From DASUZB01 sp036377075 (GTDB taxonomy: Bacteria; Actinomycetota; CALGFH01): a DNA stretch of 33,135 nucleotides. Shown piece by piece: positions 1 to 7,441 of this stretch; position 1 is the first letter of the stretch, and each line of letters begins with the position of its first letter. The stretch is taken from contig DASUZB010000135.1 of the NCBI GenBank assembly GCA_036377075.1, forward strand, positions 1 to 33,135. The letters are read 5' to 3'. Below the pieces are notes generated by a model, which did no database searches, was not told the origin of the DNA, and saw only the letters and a program-made list of their open reading frames with translations. The translations under genes and the position numbers were made by a program.

Positions 1-39
1 GAACTGTGATCGGCGCCAGTGTCCCAGGGAGGGGAGCCC

Positions 40-1455
40 ATGCCCGAGACCACCGACCCGACGTTCTACCGCACCCCGGCCGACGCCATCGCCGCGCCAC
101 CCGAGCGGCTCGCCTACGTCGCCGCCTACGACCCCACCGGCCGGCAGAAGGACGCCATGACGGTGCTCGACACCGACCCGGCCTCGTCCGACTACGGCAA
201 GGTCGTCGGCTGGTCGGAGCTGCCGACCGCCGGCAACGAGCTGCACCACTTCGGCTGGAACGCCTGCTCCTCGGCGCTGTGCCACCAGGGCCACGGCGAC
301 GGCGGCCAGCCCCTGGAGCGCCGCTACCTGCTCGTCCCCGGGCTGCGCTCCTCGCGCACCTACGTGCTGGACACCAAGCCCGACCCGCGCAACCCCAAGG
401 TCGTCCACGAGGTCACCGCCGAGGAACTGGCCAGCAAGGCCGGCTACTCCCGGCCCCACACCATCCACTGCGGCCCCGGCGGCATCTTCCTGTTCAACCT
501 CGGCGGCGCCAACGGCGACGACGGCCCCGGCGGGATCGCGCTGCTGGACCACGACACCTTCGACGTCATCGGCCCCTGGGAGCGGGACCGCGGCGACGTG
601 GTCTTCGGCTACGACGGCTGGTGGCACCTCAACCACGACACGGTCATGACCTCGGAATGGGCCACGCCGTCGATGTTCGAGAACGGCCTGGACCCCGAGG
701 ACCTGCTCGGGCGCAGGTTCGGGCACCACCTCAACTTCTGGTCGATGTCCGAGCGCACCCTCACCCAGCGCGTCGACCTCGGCGACGCCAACCAGATGGT
801 GCTCGAGGTGCGCCCCGCGCACGACCCCGCCAAGACCTGGGGCTTCGTCGGCGCGGTCATCAGCGTGGAGGACCTCTCCGCGTCGGTGTTCCTGTGGCAC
901 CGCGACGGCGACCGCTGGGCGGTGCGCAAGGTCGTCACCATCCCCGCCGAGCCGGCCGACCCCGACCTGCTGCCGCCGGCGCTCAAGCCCTTCGGCGCCG
1001 TCCCTCCCCTCATCACCGACATCGACCTGTCGGTCGACGACCGCTGGCTGTACGTGTCCTGCTGGGGCACCGGCGAGCTCAAGCAGTACGACGTCAGCGA
1101 CCCGGCCAACCCCCGCGAGACCGGCTCGGTCCGCCTCGGCGGGATCGTGCGGCGCCAGCCCCACCCGGCCGCGCCCGACCAGCCGCTCGGCGGCGGGCCG
1201 CAGATGGTGGAGGTCAGCCGCGACGGCAAGCGCGTCTACGTCACCAACTCGCTGTACGCCGCCTGGGACGAGATCTTCTACCCCGACGGGGTCGGCGCCT
1301 GGGTCGCCAAGCTCGACGCGGACCTGGACGGCGGCGGGATCAGCACCGACACGCGCTTCTTCCCGCACGGGGAGGACTTCCGCGGGCTGCGGGTGCACCA
1401 GACCCGGCTGCAGGCCGGCGACGCCTCCAGCGACTCCTACTGCTTCACGAGCTGA
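40..1455 (+). CDS. Methanethiol oxidase / selenium-binding protein SBP56 family
   Basis: A 471-residue protein of the SBP56 family, which includes bacterial copper-dependent methanethiol oxidases (methanethiol + O2 to formaldehyde, H2S and H2O2) and human SELENBP1. The family signature is seen near residues 69-84: a His-His pair, then GWNACSSALCHQG, where human SELENBP1 has a CSSC motif. Further family-like stretches are HTIHCGPGG, the WATPSMFENG region, the HHLNFWSM region and a C-terminal HQTRLQAGDASSDS segment. Length is full for the family. I chose ATG 40 over GTG 19 because a GGGAGGGGAG Shine-Dalgarno sequence lies directly upstream of 40. No signal peptide is visible, so a cytoplasmic site is likely. 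A small membrane-protein ORF starts 2 bases after the stop. The family is certain; the substrate is inferred from the family. Confidence 0.93.
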   Translation: MPETTDPTFYRTPADAIAAPPERLAYVAAYDPTGRQKDAMTVLDTDPASSDYGKVVGWSELPTAGNELHHFGWNACSSALCHQGHGDGGQPLERRYLLVPGLRSSRTYVLDTKPDPRNPKVVHEVTAEELASKAGYSRPHTIHCGPGGIFLFNLGGANGDDGPGGIALLDHDTFDVIGPWERDRGDVVFGYDGWWHLNHDTVMTSEWATPSMFENGLDPEDLLGRRFGHHLNFWSMSERTLTQRVDLGDANQMVLEVRPAHDPAKTWGFVGAVISVEDLSASVFLWHRDGDRWAVRKVVTIPAEPADPDLLPPALKPFGAVPPLITDIDLSVDDRWLYVSCWGTGELKQYDVSDPANPRETGSVRLGGIVRRQPHPAAPDQPLGGGPQMVEVSRDGKRVYVTNSLYAAWDEIFYPDGVGAWVAKLDADLDGGGISTDTRFFPHGEDFRGLRVHQTRLQAGDASSDSYCFTS

Positions 1456-1457
1456 CC

Positions 1458-1652
1458 ATGACCCCGCCAGTTGCCCACCACCTGGGGGAGGAGTCGCTCG
1501 CCCCGCTGCTGCTGCTCGGCGGCGGCTGGCTCTCGGTGGTGCTGACCGTCGGCCGGGACCGGCTGGCGGCCGGCCGCGACCGGCTGCTGCGCAGGCCGCG
1601 ACGCGGGCCAGCAACCCGGACCGGGGAGGAGACGCCGACCCGGACGGGATGA
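1458..1652 (+). CDS. Small single-span membrane protein downstream of methanethiol oxidase
   Basis: A 64-residue ORF beginning 2 bases after the methanethiol-oxidase stop, so probably translated by coupling. Residues about 14-31 (SLAPLLLLGGGWLSVVLT) form one likely transmembrane helix, followed by an arginine-rich tail (GRDRLLRRPRRGP) that by the positive-inside rule should sit in the cytoplasm. No family is recognised. The position suggests a membrane partner or accessory of the oxidase, but this is only inference from spacing. A strong hairpin follows, which closes the two-gene unit. Confidence 0.5.
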   Translation: MTPPVAHHLGEESLAPLLLLGGGWLSVVLTVGRDRLAAGRDRLLRRPRRGPATRTGEETPTRTG

Positions 1653-1664
1653 AGCCCCTCCACA

Positions 1665-1703
1665 GCACCTCCCCCACGGACGATCGGCCCGCGGGGGAGG
1701 TGC
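1665..1703. terminator. Strong hairpin between convergent genes
   Basis: Perfect 11-bp inverted repeat: GCACCTCCCCC (1665-1675) and GGGGGAGGTGC (1693-1703) with a 17-base loop. It lies between the plus-strand oxidase unit and the minus-strand DUF4177-like gene, where a bidirectional terminator is expected. No T-run follows, which is usual in very GC-rich actinobacteria. Confidence 0.7.
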
Positions 1704-1710
1704 AACCCCG

Positions 1711-1884
1711 CTAGCGGGCGGGCACCATCCGCTCGAACACGATCACGGTGTTGCCCTCCTGCTCGAAGATCGTGTGCAGGCGCCAGCCCTTCTTGCCCAT
1801 GCTGTTGAGGTGGCCGGTCAGCCAGCTCATGTTGAGCGAGTCCCGGTTGACCTCCGCGGAGTATTCAGGGACGTACTGCTCCAT
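1711..1884 (-). CDS. Small DUF4177-like protein
   Basis: A 57-residue protein starting MEQYVPEYSAEVN and containing HLNSMGKKGWRLHTIF and NTVIVFER. The pattern of a short strand, a helix with the phrase 'N-x-x-G-x-x-GW-x-L', and a final strand ending in FER is typical of DUF4177 and related tiny proteins of unknown function. The start ATG at 1884 has a GGGGAGGAAG Shine-Dalgarno just upstream. Codons are G/C-ending like the neighbours. It sits alone between a terminator hairpin and the diguanylate cyclase gene on the same strand. No enzymatic residues are apparent. The family call rests on pattern similarity only. Confidence 0.65.
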   Translation of the reverse strand: MEQYVPEYSAEVNRDSLNMSWLTGHLNSMGKKGWRLHTIFEQEGNTVIVFERMVPAR

Positions 1885-1946
1885 GCTTCCTCCCCGTGGC
1901 GTGCCGGCACGAACGGCGCCTCAGCCTATCCGAAGGCCGGCCGCCG

Positions 1947-2645
1947 TCAGCCGGCCGTGTCCGGGGCGGCCAGGGTGAAGCCGGGCCTGGCGGACGCGAG
2001 CCGCTCCGGGGCGACGACGATACGGTCGCGCCCGTCGGCCTTGGCCTGGTAGAGGGCCTCGTCGGAGCGGGTGATCAGCTCCTCGGAGGTCTCGGTCCCG
2101 TCCCAGGTCGCCACGCCGGCCGAGAAGGTCTGCCCCGCCGGCCGCGCCTCCCGCAGCCGTTCCAGCAGGCTGGTGGCCAGGTCGCTGCTCGCCCCCGGCA
2201 GCATGACGATGAACTCCTCGCCGCCGTAGCGGGCGAGCTGGTCGACCGCGCGGAGCCGCTGACGCCAGGCGGCGGCCACGCTCTTGAGCAGGCGGTCGCC
2301 GGCCTGGTGCCCGTACTCGTCGTTGAAGCGCTTGAAGTGGTCGAGGTCCAGCATGGCGATGGAGAGGGCGACCCGGTCCCGGCGGGCGCGCTCGATCGCC
2401 GCGGGCAGCTCGACCGACCACGCGCGGCGGTTGGGCAGCCCGGTGAGCTCGTCGACGCGGATGAGCTGGGCGAGCTGCCTGGCCTGGCGCTCGATCTGCC
2501 GGGCGAGCTGCGCCATGCGCGTCACCACCAGCAGGAACAGGGCGACCGAGCCGATCACGATCGCGACCCCGTCGGTGACCTGCCGGTGCCACACCTGGTA
2601 GGCGAGGATCGCCGGCGCCAGCAGCGAGGCGAGGGTCAGCAGCAT
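1947..2645 (-). CDS. GGDEF diguanylate cyclase domain (C-terminal part of a frameshifted gene)
   Basis: A 232-residue ORF with two hydrophobic segments (about 3-18 and 25-42), a coiled linker, and a GGDEF domain with DELTGLPNRR (65-74), DLDHFKRFNDEYGHQAGD (100-117) and the active-site GGEEF (141-145). The inhibitory I-site RxxD is present as RAVD (132-135), five residues before GGEEF. It should make c-di-GMP from two GTP and be product-inhibited. The reading frame joins that of the upstream membrane ORF if one C is added near 2651-2655: the junction then reads SLRLLMLLTLASLL, a continuous hydrophobic helix. The separate ATG at 2645 overlaps the upstream stop by 10 bases, so coupled translation as two proteins is possible. 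I favour one gene broken by a single-base loss or sequencing error. Confidence 0.88.
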   Translation of the reverse strand: MLLTLASLLAPAILAYQVWHRQVTDGVAIVIGSVALFLLVVTRMAQLARQIERQARQLAQLIRVDELTGLPNRRAWSVELPAAIERARRDRVALSIAMLDLDHFKRFNDEYGHQAGDRLLKSVAAAWRQRLRAVDQLARYGGEEFIVMLPGASSDLATSLLERLREARPAGQTFSAGVATWDGTETSEELITRSDEALYQAKADGRDRIVVAPERLASARPGFTLAAPDTAG

Positions 2646-3424
2646 GAGCAGCGCAGGCTCACCGCCCGCTGGGCGGCCCGCTCCCCCACCTCCCTCACCG
2701 AGCGGTGCAGCCCCGCGGCGCCGACCAGCAGGTAGGCGCCGAGGAAGTTCATCTGCAGCAGCTTCAGGGCGACCGGCCCGGGCTCGACGCCGACGTAGTT
2801 GAGGACCGCCCAGGTCGCGTCGCCGACCAGGTACAGCACCAGCGCGCCCGCGAGCAGCCGGAACGCCAGGCTGCGGCTGCCGCCCCCGACCAGGAGCCGC
2901 GCCACCATGGCGAGCACCAGCAGGTCGCCGATCGGGTAGGCGATGCTGACCACGCGGCCGACCAGCGAGAGCGAGCTGTCGGCGGCGATCGGGCGGATCA
3001 CGAACACCCAGGACATCAGCCCGAGCCCGGTGGTGATGGTGGTCGCGTCGACCAGGCTGCTCCAGTCGCGGCCTTCGCTGCGCCGGCGGATCAGCAGCAG
3101 CAGCCCGATCGCCAGCCCGGGGTACAGGCCGAGGTAGAACACGTCGGCGAGCGACGGCCAGGTCTCCTGGTGCAGCACCCGGCCGACGACCGCCTCGGCG
3201 AGGGTGCCGAGCACGTTGAGCAACTGCCCGGCGGCGAACCAGAGCCAGGCCGCCCTGGCGGCCGGCCGGTAGCGCACCACGCCGGCCACGATCGCGCCGG
3301 TGGCGCCCAGCCCGACGAGCTCGGCGTAGATGGTCTGGGTCCAGGTGTCCGCGGGCGTGAGGAAGTAGCCGGCGACGGCGGCCAGGGCCGCCGCGAGGTA
3401 CAGGTGCCAGGCTCGGATGTGCAT
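2636..3424 (-). CDS. Membrane sensor half of the diguanylate cyclase (N-terminal part of a frameshifted gene)
   Basis: A 262-residue integral membrane ORF with about seven hydrophobic helices and conserved-looking loops such as WPSLADVFYLGLYPGL, RDWSSLVDATTITTGLGL and SIAYPIGDLLVLAMVARL. This arrangement is the N-terminal membrane sensor common in actinobacterial GGDEF or GGDEF-EAL proteins; the ligand is unknown. The last residues (SLRCSCC) look like an out-of-frame tail: the natural continuation lies in the next frame, where the GGDEF ORF begins. Start ATG 3424 lacks a clear Shine-Dalgarno. Downstream in the same direction is the GGDEF part; upstream by 69 bases is the M4 peptidase gene, also on the minus strand. 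Confidence 0.8.
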   Translation of the reverse strand: MHIRAWHLYLAAALAAVAGYFLTPADTWTQTIYAELVGLGATGAIVAGVVRYRPAARAAWLWFAAGQLLNVLGTLAEAVVGRVLHQETWPSLADVFYLGLYPGLAIGLLLLIRRRSEGRDWSSLVDATTITTGLGLMSWVFVIRPIAADSSLSLVGRVVSIAYPIGDLLVLAMVARLLVGGGSRSLAFRLLAGALVLYLVGDATWAVLNYVGVEPGPVALKLLQMNFLGAYLLVGAAGLHRSVREVGERAAQRAVSLRCSCC

Positions 3425-3493
3425 GGCGGCTCTATCGGCAGCACCCCGCGCGCGCTGAGGAGATGCCGCCGAACGCCGGCCGCCGCCCGGCCG

Positions 3494-5005
3494 TCAGCCT
3501 TCCACGCCGCTCCCGACCAGGCCGGCGGCGCGCTTGGACAGGCGCGGCGTCACCCCGACCGCGCGCCACGCCGCCCGCGTCGCCGTGGCCTCCTCACCGT
3601 CCCGGCCGTGGTCGCGGCCGGCGAGCGCGACCGTGAGGCCGGCGAACGCCGCGAAGCTCGCCGTCGGGGAGAGCGCCGGGCTGGTCAGGGCGTCGTACCA
3701 GATGCGGCCCGCCCGCTCCCAGGCGGGCCCGCCGAGCGCCGTGGCCAGCAGGTAGAACGCGTGGTTGGGGATGCCGCAGTTGATGTGGATGCCGCCGTTG
3801 TCGGTCTCCGTCTCCACGTACGCGCGCATGTGGTCGGGCTGGGTATCCTTGCCCAACCGGGGGTCGTCGTACGCCGTACCAGGAGCCGCCAGCGAGCGCA
3901 GCCCGGTGGCCTTCACGTCAGGGCTGAACACGGACGCGCCGATCACCCAGTCGGCGGCCGCGGCCTGGTCCTGGTGGAGGCTCCACTGCTTGACCAGGAT
4001 GCCGAGGACGTCGCAGACCGACTCGTTGAGCGCGCCGGTCTGGCCCTGGTACGACAGCCCGGCCTGGCGCGTGAGCGTGTGGCTCAGCTCGTGGGCGGTC
4101 ATCTCGACGTCGGCCGAGAAGCGCTGGAACAGCTCGCCGTCGCCGTCCCCGACCACCAGGTGCTGCCCGTTCCAGAAGGTGTTGTTGAACTTCGTGCCGA
4201 AGTGGACCACGGCCTCGAGCGGCCCGCCGGCGCCGTCGAGCGAGTCGCGGCCGAACACCTCACGGTAGAAGGCGTGGGTCGTGGCCATCGCCTCGTAGAT
4301 CTCGTTGACGGTCGGGTCGGCGCTCGGCGGCCCGCCGTCGTGGCGCACCAGCGCCAGCCCCTCCACCGTGAGCTCCATGGTGTTGCGGGCGTCGTACACC
4401 CGCAGCACGGCGCCGCCGGTGGCCGGCGCCGCCGCGGCGGCCTCGAGCTCCGGTGGCGGCGTGTTGCCGGTGGCGCGCTGGATGTCGACGAGCTGGGTCA
4501 GCAGCGACGGCGGCGCCTGCGACAACGCCGCCGGCGTCCGCGCCGGGCCCGCGGCGACCGCCAGCCGCTCCAGCTCGGCCTGGACCTGGGCCCGCGGGAT
4601 CTGCGCCTGCCCGCCGGCGACCCGCAGCGCCTCGCGCAGCTGGCCGACGCTCGCGTCGAGCAGCAGGCCGCGCTCCTGGAGGTCGAGGGAGGCGTCGGCG
4701 GCGATGTAGGCGACCGCTTCGAGGGCGGCGTAGCCACGGTAGATGGCGTCGAAGACCTCCGCGCCGCGCATCCGCGCCAGCGCCTCGCCGTGCGCGTCCC
4801 AGGTCTGGTGGATCAGGGCGGCGGACGGCCACGACCGGGTGGCGCAGTAGTACGCGACCGCCGCGGCGTTGCGCGTCAGCTCCGCGTACACCAGGCGGGC
4901 GGCCGTCCGGCCGGTGCCGCGGGTGCGCAGCACGCTGCCGACGCCGGCCGCGGCGGCGCCGCCCAGGGCGCCGATGAGCGCCACCACCAAGGTCCCGATG
5001 TCCAA
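3494..5005 (-). CDS. Membrane-anchored thermolysin/protealysin-like M4 metallopeptidase
   Basis: A 503-residue protein. Residues about 5-25 form one hydrophobic helix followed by RTRGTGRTAAR. Residues about 30-190 are a helical region of unknown role. Residues about 200-500 are an M4 (gluzincin) catalytic domain: zinc motif HELSH (305-309), third ligand Glu328 in GALNES, and the DNGGIHIN stretch with catalytic-type His407. VYDARNTMEL and NEIYEAM are typical of protealysin-like members. The usual secretory signal plus FTP/PepSY propeptide is missing. The positive residues after the helix suggest the catalytic domain faces the cytoplasm, unlike secreted thermolysins, though a cleaved N-terminus cannot be excluded. 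All zinc and catalytic residues are present, so activity is expected. A strong terminator separates it from rlpA upstream. Confidence 0.9.
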   Translation of the reverse strand: MDIGTLVVALIGALGGAAAAGVGSVLRTRGTGRTAARLVYAELTRNAAAVAYYCATRSWPSAALIHQTWDAHGEALARMRGAEVFDAIYRGYAALEAVAYIAADASLDLQERGLLLDASVGQLREALRVAGGQAQIPRAQVQAELERLAVAAGPARTPAALSQAPPSLLTQLVDIQRATGNTPPPELEAAAAAPATGGAVLRVYDARNTMELTVEGLALVRHDGGPPSADPTVNEIYEAMATTHAFYREVFGRDSLDGAGGPLEAVVHFGTKFNNTFWNGQHLVVGDGDGELFQRFSADVEMTAHELSHTLTRQAGLSYQGQTGALNESVCDVLGILVKQWSLHQDQAAAADWVIGASVFSPDVKATGLRSLAAPGTAYDDPRLGKDTQPDHMRAYVETETDNGGIHINCGIPNHAFYLLATALGGPAWERAGRIWYDALTSPALSPTASFAAFAGLTVALAGRDHGRDGEEATATRAAWRAVGVTPRLSKRAAGLVGSGVEG

Positions 5006-5086
5006 CCGGCAGACCCCCCGAGTCGGTCAGGAAGTGAGTATGGCGGGAGCGTCTCCCGTCCACCAGCGCCGGAGCGCGGCCGGGAC

Positions 5087-5123
5087 GCGAACGGCCCCGG
5101 CCGGGCTGGCCGGGGCCGTTCGC
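5087..5123 (-). terminator. Very strong hairpin after rlpA-like gene
   Basis: A 16-bp perfect stem with a 5-base loop: the arm 5087-5102 (GCGAACGGCCCCGGCC) pairs with 5108-5123. It starts 24 bases past the stop of the RlpA-like gene (5147) and before the M4 peptidase gene, both on the minus strand, so it likely ends the rlpA transcript. No clear T-run. Confidence 0.8.
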
Positions 5124-5146
5124 CGTGGTCGTGCAGGGTGGGGTGC

Positions 5147-5707
5147 TCAGGCGATGCGGACGATCACCTGGCCGACGCCGGCCAGGCCGATCGCCTCCGC
5201 CGCGCCCTGGGACAGGTCGAGCTGGCGGCCGCCCGCGTAGGGGCCCCGGTCGTTGACCCGGACCCACACGCTGCGGCCGGTGTCCGGGTTGCGGATCTGC
5301 AGCCGCGTACCGAACGGCAGCGTCCGGTGGGCGCAGGTGAGGGCGTTCGGGTTGAACACCTCCCCGCTGGCGGTGCGCTGCCCGGCGAAGCCGGGCCCGT
5401 ACCAGGACGCCGTCCAGCGCAACCCGCCACCGCCGGATGCCCGGGTGGTCGCCGGCGGGTCGGGCGCGCGCGTGCGCGCACGCGCTGGCCTTGGTTGTCT
5501 CGGTGGTTTCGGCGGCGTCCGTGCCGCCCTGAGCGCGGCGACGAACGCCGCCCCCTTGTCGGGCAGGCCCACGAACCTGGTCGGCTGCTGCTCGGCCACG
5601 CGTGGCGTCGCCGAGCCTTCGCCGCCCTTCATCATGGCGGCGCCCTGGTCGGGCGCGACCGTCACCGCGGTCAGCACGGCGCCGGCGGTGAGGCCGGCGA
5701 CCCGCAT
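5147..5707 (-). CDS. rlpA: RlpA-like double-psi beta-barrel (septal/peptidoglycan) protein
   Basis: A 186-residue protein. A short hydrophobic N-terminus (MRVAGLTAGAVLTAVTVA) may serve as an export signal, followed by a Pro/Arg-rich linker and a C-terminal RlpA domain: WTASWYGPGFAGQRTASGE, NPNALTCAHRTLPFGT and WVRVNDRGPYAGGRQLDLS, including the Asp of NDRGP expected for lytic-transglycosylase-type activity. The SPOR domain of enterobacterial RlpA is absent, as in many actinobacterial homologues. ATG 5707 is the only in-frame ATG near the domain, but it has no clear Shine-Dalgarno and the arginine-rich codons upstream could belong to a longer signal peptide, so the start is uncertain. The long leader resembles a c-di-AMP riboswitch, which fits known control of cell-wall hydrolase genes in Actinobacteria. 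Confidence 0.85.
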   Translation of the reverse strand: MRVAGLTAGAVLTAVTVAPDQGAAMMKGGEGSATPRVAEQQPTRFVGLPDKGAAFVAALRAARTPPKPPRQPRPARARTRAPDPPATTRASGGGGLRWTASWYGPGFAGQRTASGEVFNPNALTCAHRTLPFGTRLQIRNPDTGRSVWVRVNDRGPYAGGRQLDLSQGAAEAIGLAGVGQVIVRIA

Positions 5708-5860
5708 GGTGACCCGGCGCGGCCCACGGCTCGCGGTCCTGCGGGGGGTGAGTGGTCGTGTGCTCCGGAGCGGTCGCCCGCGTCCGAGGTGAGTGGTTTC
5801 GTGTCGGCCAGGACGATTGGTGGTGGCCGGACGCCTGCGCTGGCGCACGTGCCCGCCACG

Positions 5861-5878
5861 TTCCGGCGTACGCCGGAA
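5861..5878. repeat. Perfect 18-bp palindrome in the rlpA leader
   Basis: TTCCGGCGTACGCCGGAA reads the same on both strands. It lies about 20 bases downstream of the putative riboswitch and 150 bases before the rlpA start. It could be an expression-platform hairpin or a protein site; its loop would have to open from the centre. Confidence 0.5.
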
Positions 5879-5899
5879 GCCATCGCTTGGCTGCTGCAA

Positions 5900-6010
5900 C
5901 ATCGCTCCGTTCCGCCTGCGGCCGGGCAGACGAAGGCGGACTGGCAGTCCGCTGCAAGGTGGCGGCACCCGGCTCGCTCCCCGGCAACCCAAGGCCAGGG
6001 ATTCGGCATC
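5900..6010 (-). promoter_or_regulatory. Candidate c-di-AMP (ydaO-yuaA) riboswitch upstream of rlpA
   Basis: Read on the minus strand the element begins GATGCCGAATCC (6010-5999), matching the conserved 5' GCCGAAUCC of ydaO riboswitches. It continues with GGTTGCCGGGGAGC, has an internal perfect hairpin (GCGGACT...AGTCCGC, plus-strand 5936-5952), and ends with CGTCTGCCCGGCCGCAGGC, similar to the conserved 3' part of the class, followed by GGAACGGAGCGATG. The 5' GCC and 3' GGC can pair as P1. The central GGGGUGAAUC-type segment is not clear, so it is a divergent member at best. RlpA and other cell-wall hydrolase genes are the classic targets in Actinobacteria. The rest of the 630-base gap (5708-6338) shows only a hairpin at 6011-6030 and a possible promoter; I see no gene in it. 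Confidence 0.5.
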
Positions 6011-6234
6011 GGCGGGCGCGGCTGCCCGCCGGTCGAGGTGGTACGCCGACCCGCCGCCCGAGCGCTGCCACCACCACGGCGCGCGCACCTGCCGTCCTGG
6101 CAGGCCCCGGCGGCTGGCAGCCACGACCGGTTGGTCGCAGCGCCCGCGGCAACGGCCGTGGCCGCTCCCGCGCCGCCGAGCCGAGGGCTTGACGACGTTG
6201 CGGGCGCAACCCAACCGGCGCCCACAAGCCGACG

Positions 6235-6263
6235 ACCGTACCAGCGGCTCGCTCTGCTTGCAA
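6235..6263 (-). promoter_or_regulatory. Possible sigma70-type promoter for the rlpA transcript
   Basis: On the minus strand TTGCAA (6263-6258) and TACGGT (6240-6235) are separated by exactly 17 bases, in the one AT-richer patch of this gap. Transcription from here would include the whole putative riboswitch. Confidence 0.3.
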
Positions 6264-6338
6264 CAATTCGGGAGATTAGGGGTTCTGACCTGCGGTTCTG
6301 GTTCCGCTCAGCAGTTTCGCCCCTTGCCGTGGAAGCGC

Positions 6339-7328
6339 TCAGATCCGGTGGACGCGCACCCGGCCGGTGGCGCCGCGGACGTGGATGACGAAGCGCCCGC
6401 GGGCGCCGGTTTCCACCGTACGCCAACCGGTGCTGGTCCGCCGCAGCCCCACGTCGGCGAAGTTGTTGAGCATGGCACCGTCGACCGCCACCTCGAAGCC
6501 GGTCGCCCGTGGCACGTAGAGGTCCACCAGGCCGGCGGAGATCTGCAGGTCGACGGGGACCTGGGCGGCGGGCTGGCCGAGCCGCACGGCCAGGCGGGAG
6601 ATGCCGGCCTGCAGCCGCACCGAGCGCACGTCGAGCACGCGCAGCTCGAGGTCGGCGGTGAGGGCACCGCCGTCCACCTCGACCTGCCACGGCAGGCCGG
6701 TCGAGAGCTTGGCCTCCCAGTCGCTGCCCCGGTTGCGCGCCAGCAGGCCGTGCTGGGCGGGCGCCCGCAGGTCGACCACGGCGGTGCCGCCGCTACTGGA
6801 GATCCCGGCGGTCGACGCGCCCGGGCTGCGGAGCAGCGCGTCGTACAGGCCCGGCGCGCCCGGACCGAGCCTGAGCTGCCCACCTCCGAGGGTGGCGCGC
6901 AGCACCGCCTGGGTGGTCCCGCTGGGCGGCGCGGCGCTCTGGGTGACGGTGGTGACGGTTCGCGGGGAGGAAAGCGACAGCACGATCGGGGCGACGACGG
7001 CGAGCAGCGACAGCACGATGCCGACGCCGCGCAGCGAGCCGCGGCGGACGCTCTTGCCGACCCGCTCCATGCCGAAGCCGACCAGGAACAGGGGGACGGC
7101 CACCAGCACCGTCTGCACCAGGGAGGTGACCTGGGTGGCGAGGGCCACGACCACGGCGCCGAGGCCGGCGACGAGCGCGACCAGCCCGGTCCAGTACGCA
7201 CCGGACCCGCGCCGCCGCTGCGGGCTGGACGACGGCGACAGCCAGTCGAACTCGGGCCCGGGGGTGCGCCCCAGCGGCCGCGTGGAAGCTTCCCGGCCCG
7301 GGTCGGTCTGCTGCTCCCCGATGCTCAC
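6339..7328 (-). CDS. LiaF-like membrane protein with a beta-rich C-terminal domain
   Basis: A 329-residue protein. The first ~40 residues are polar, followed by four hydrophobic helices grouped as two hairpins (YWTGLVALVAGLGAVVVAL, TVLVAVPLFLVGFGMERVG, GVGIVLSLLAVVAPIVLSL and the segment before them), then a repetitive beta-strand domain full of 'LDLRxxxG' type turns and ending GRFVIHVRGATGRVRVHRI. This resembles proteins with a LiaF/DUF2154-like ('cell-wall-active antibiotic response') or Toast-rack-type C-terminal domain. GTG 7328 was chosen because GAGGAGGACGAG lies just upstream; an in-frame codon further upstream lacks such a site. It follows the hut operon on the same strand but after a hairpin, so is probably separate. 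The function is inferred only by resemblance. Confidence 0.7.
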   Translation of the reverse strand: MSIGEQQTDPGREASTRPLGRTPGPEFDWLSPSSSPQRRRGSGAYWTGLVALVAGLGAVVVALATQVTSLVQTVLVAVPLFLVGFGMERVGKSVRRGSLRGVGIVLSLLAVVAPIVLSLSSPRTVTTVTQSAAPPSGTTQAVLRATLGGGQLRLGPGAPGLYDALLRSPGASTAGISSSGGTAVVDLRAPAQHGLLARNRGSDWEAKLSTGLPWQVEVDGGALTADLELRVLDVRSVRLQAGISRLAVRLGQPAAQVPVDLQISAGLVDLYVPRATGFEVAVDGAMLNNFADVGLRRTSTGWRTVETGARGRFVIHVRGATGRVRVHRI

Positions 7329-7397
7329 CGCTCGTCCTCCTCGTCGAGCTTGCGTGTGTCCCGCAGTATCCGTCGAAACGAGCCGGCACACACCTCG

Positions 7398-7414
7398 GCA
7401 GGTCGCCGGCCTGC
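7398..7414 (-). terminator. Hairpin after the hut operon
   Basis: GCAGG (7398-7402) pairs with CCTGC (7410-7414) around a 7-base loop, 28 bases past the last hut gene stop and before the LiaF-like gene. It is short but placed as a terminator; no T-run. Confidence 0.4.
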
Positions 7415-7441
7415 TGCCGCGATGGCGTTACCGGTGACGGC

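Noticed and set aside
6..1652. 548-codon open frame overlapping the methanethiol oxidase
   Set aside because: Arg/Pro/Gly-rich shadow frame caused by high GC; only its last 64 codons (from 1458) look like a separate small protein.
2705..6388. 1227-codon plus-strand open frame
   Set aside because: Lies antisense to the diguanylate cyclase, M4 peptidase and rlpA genes, low-complexity, no domain pattern.
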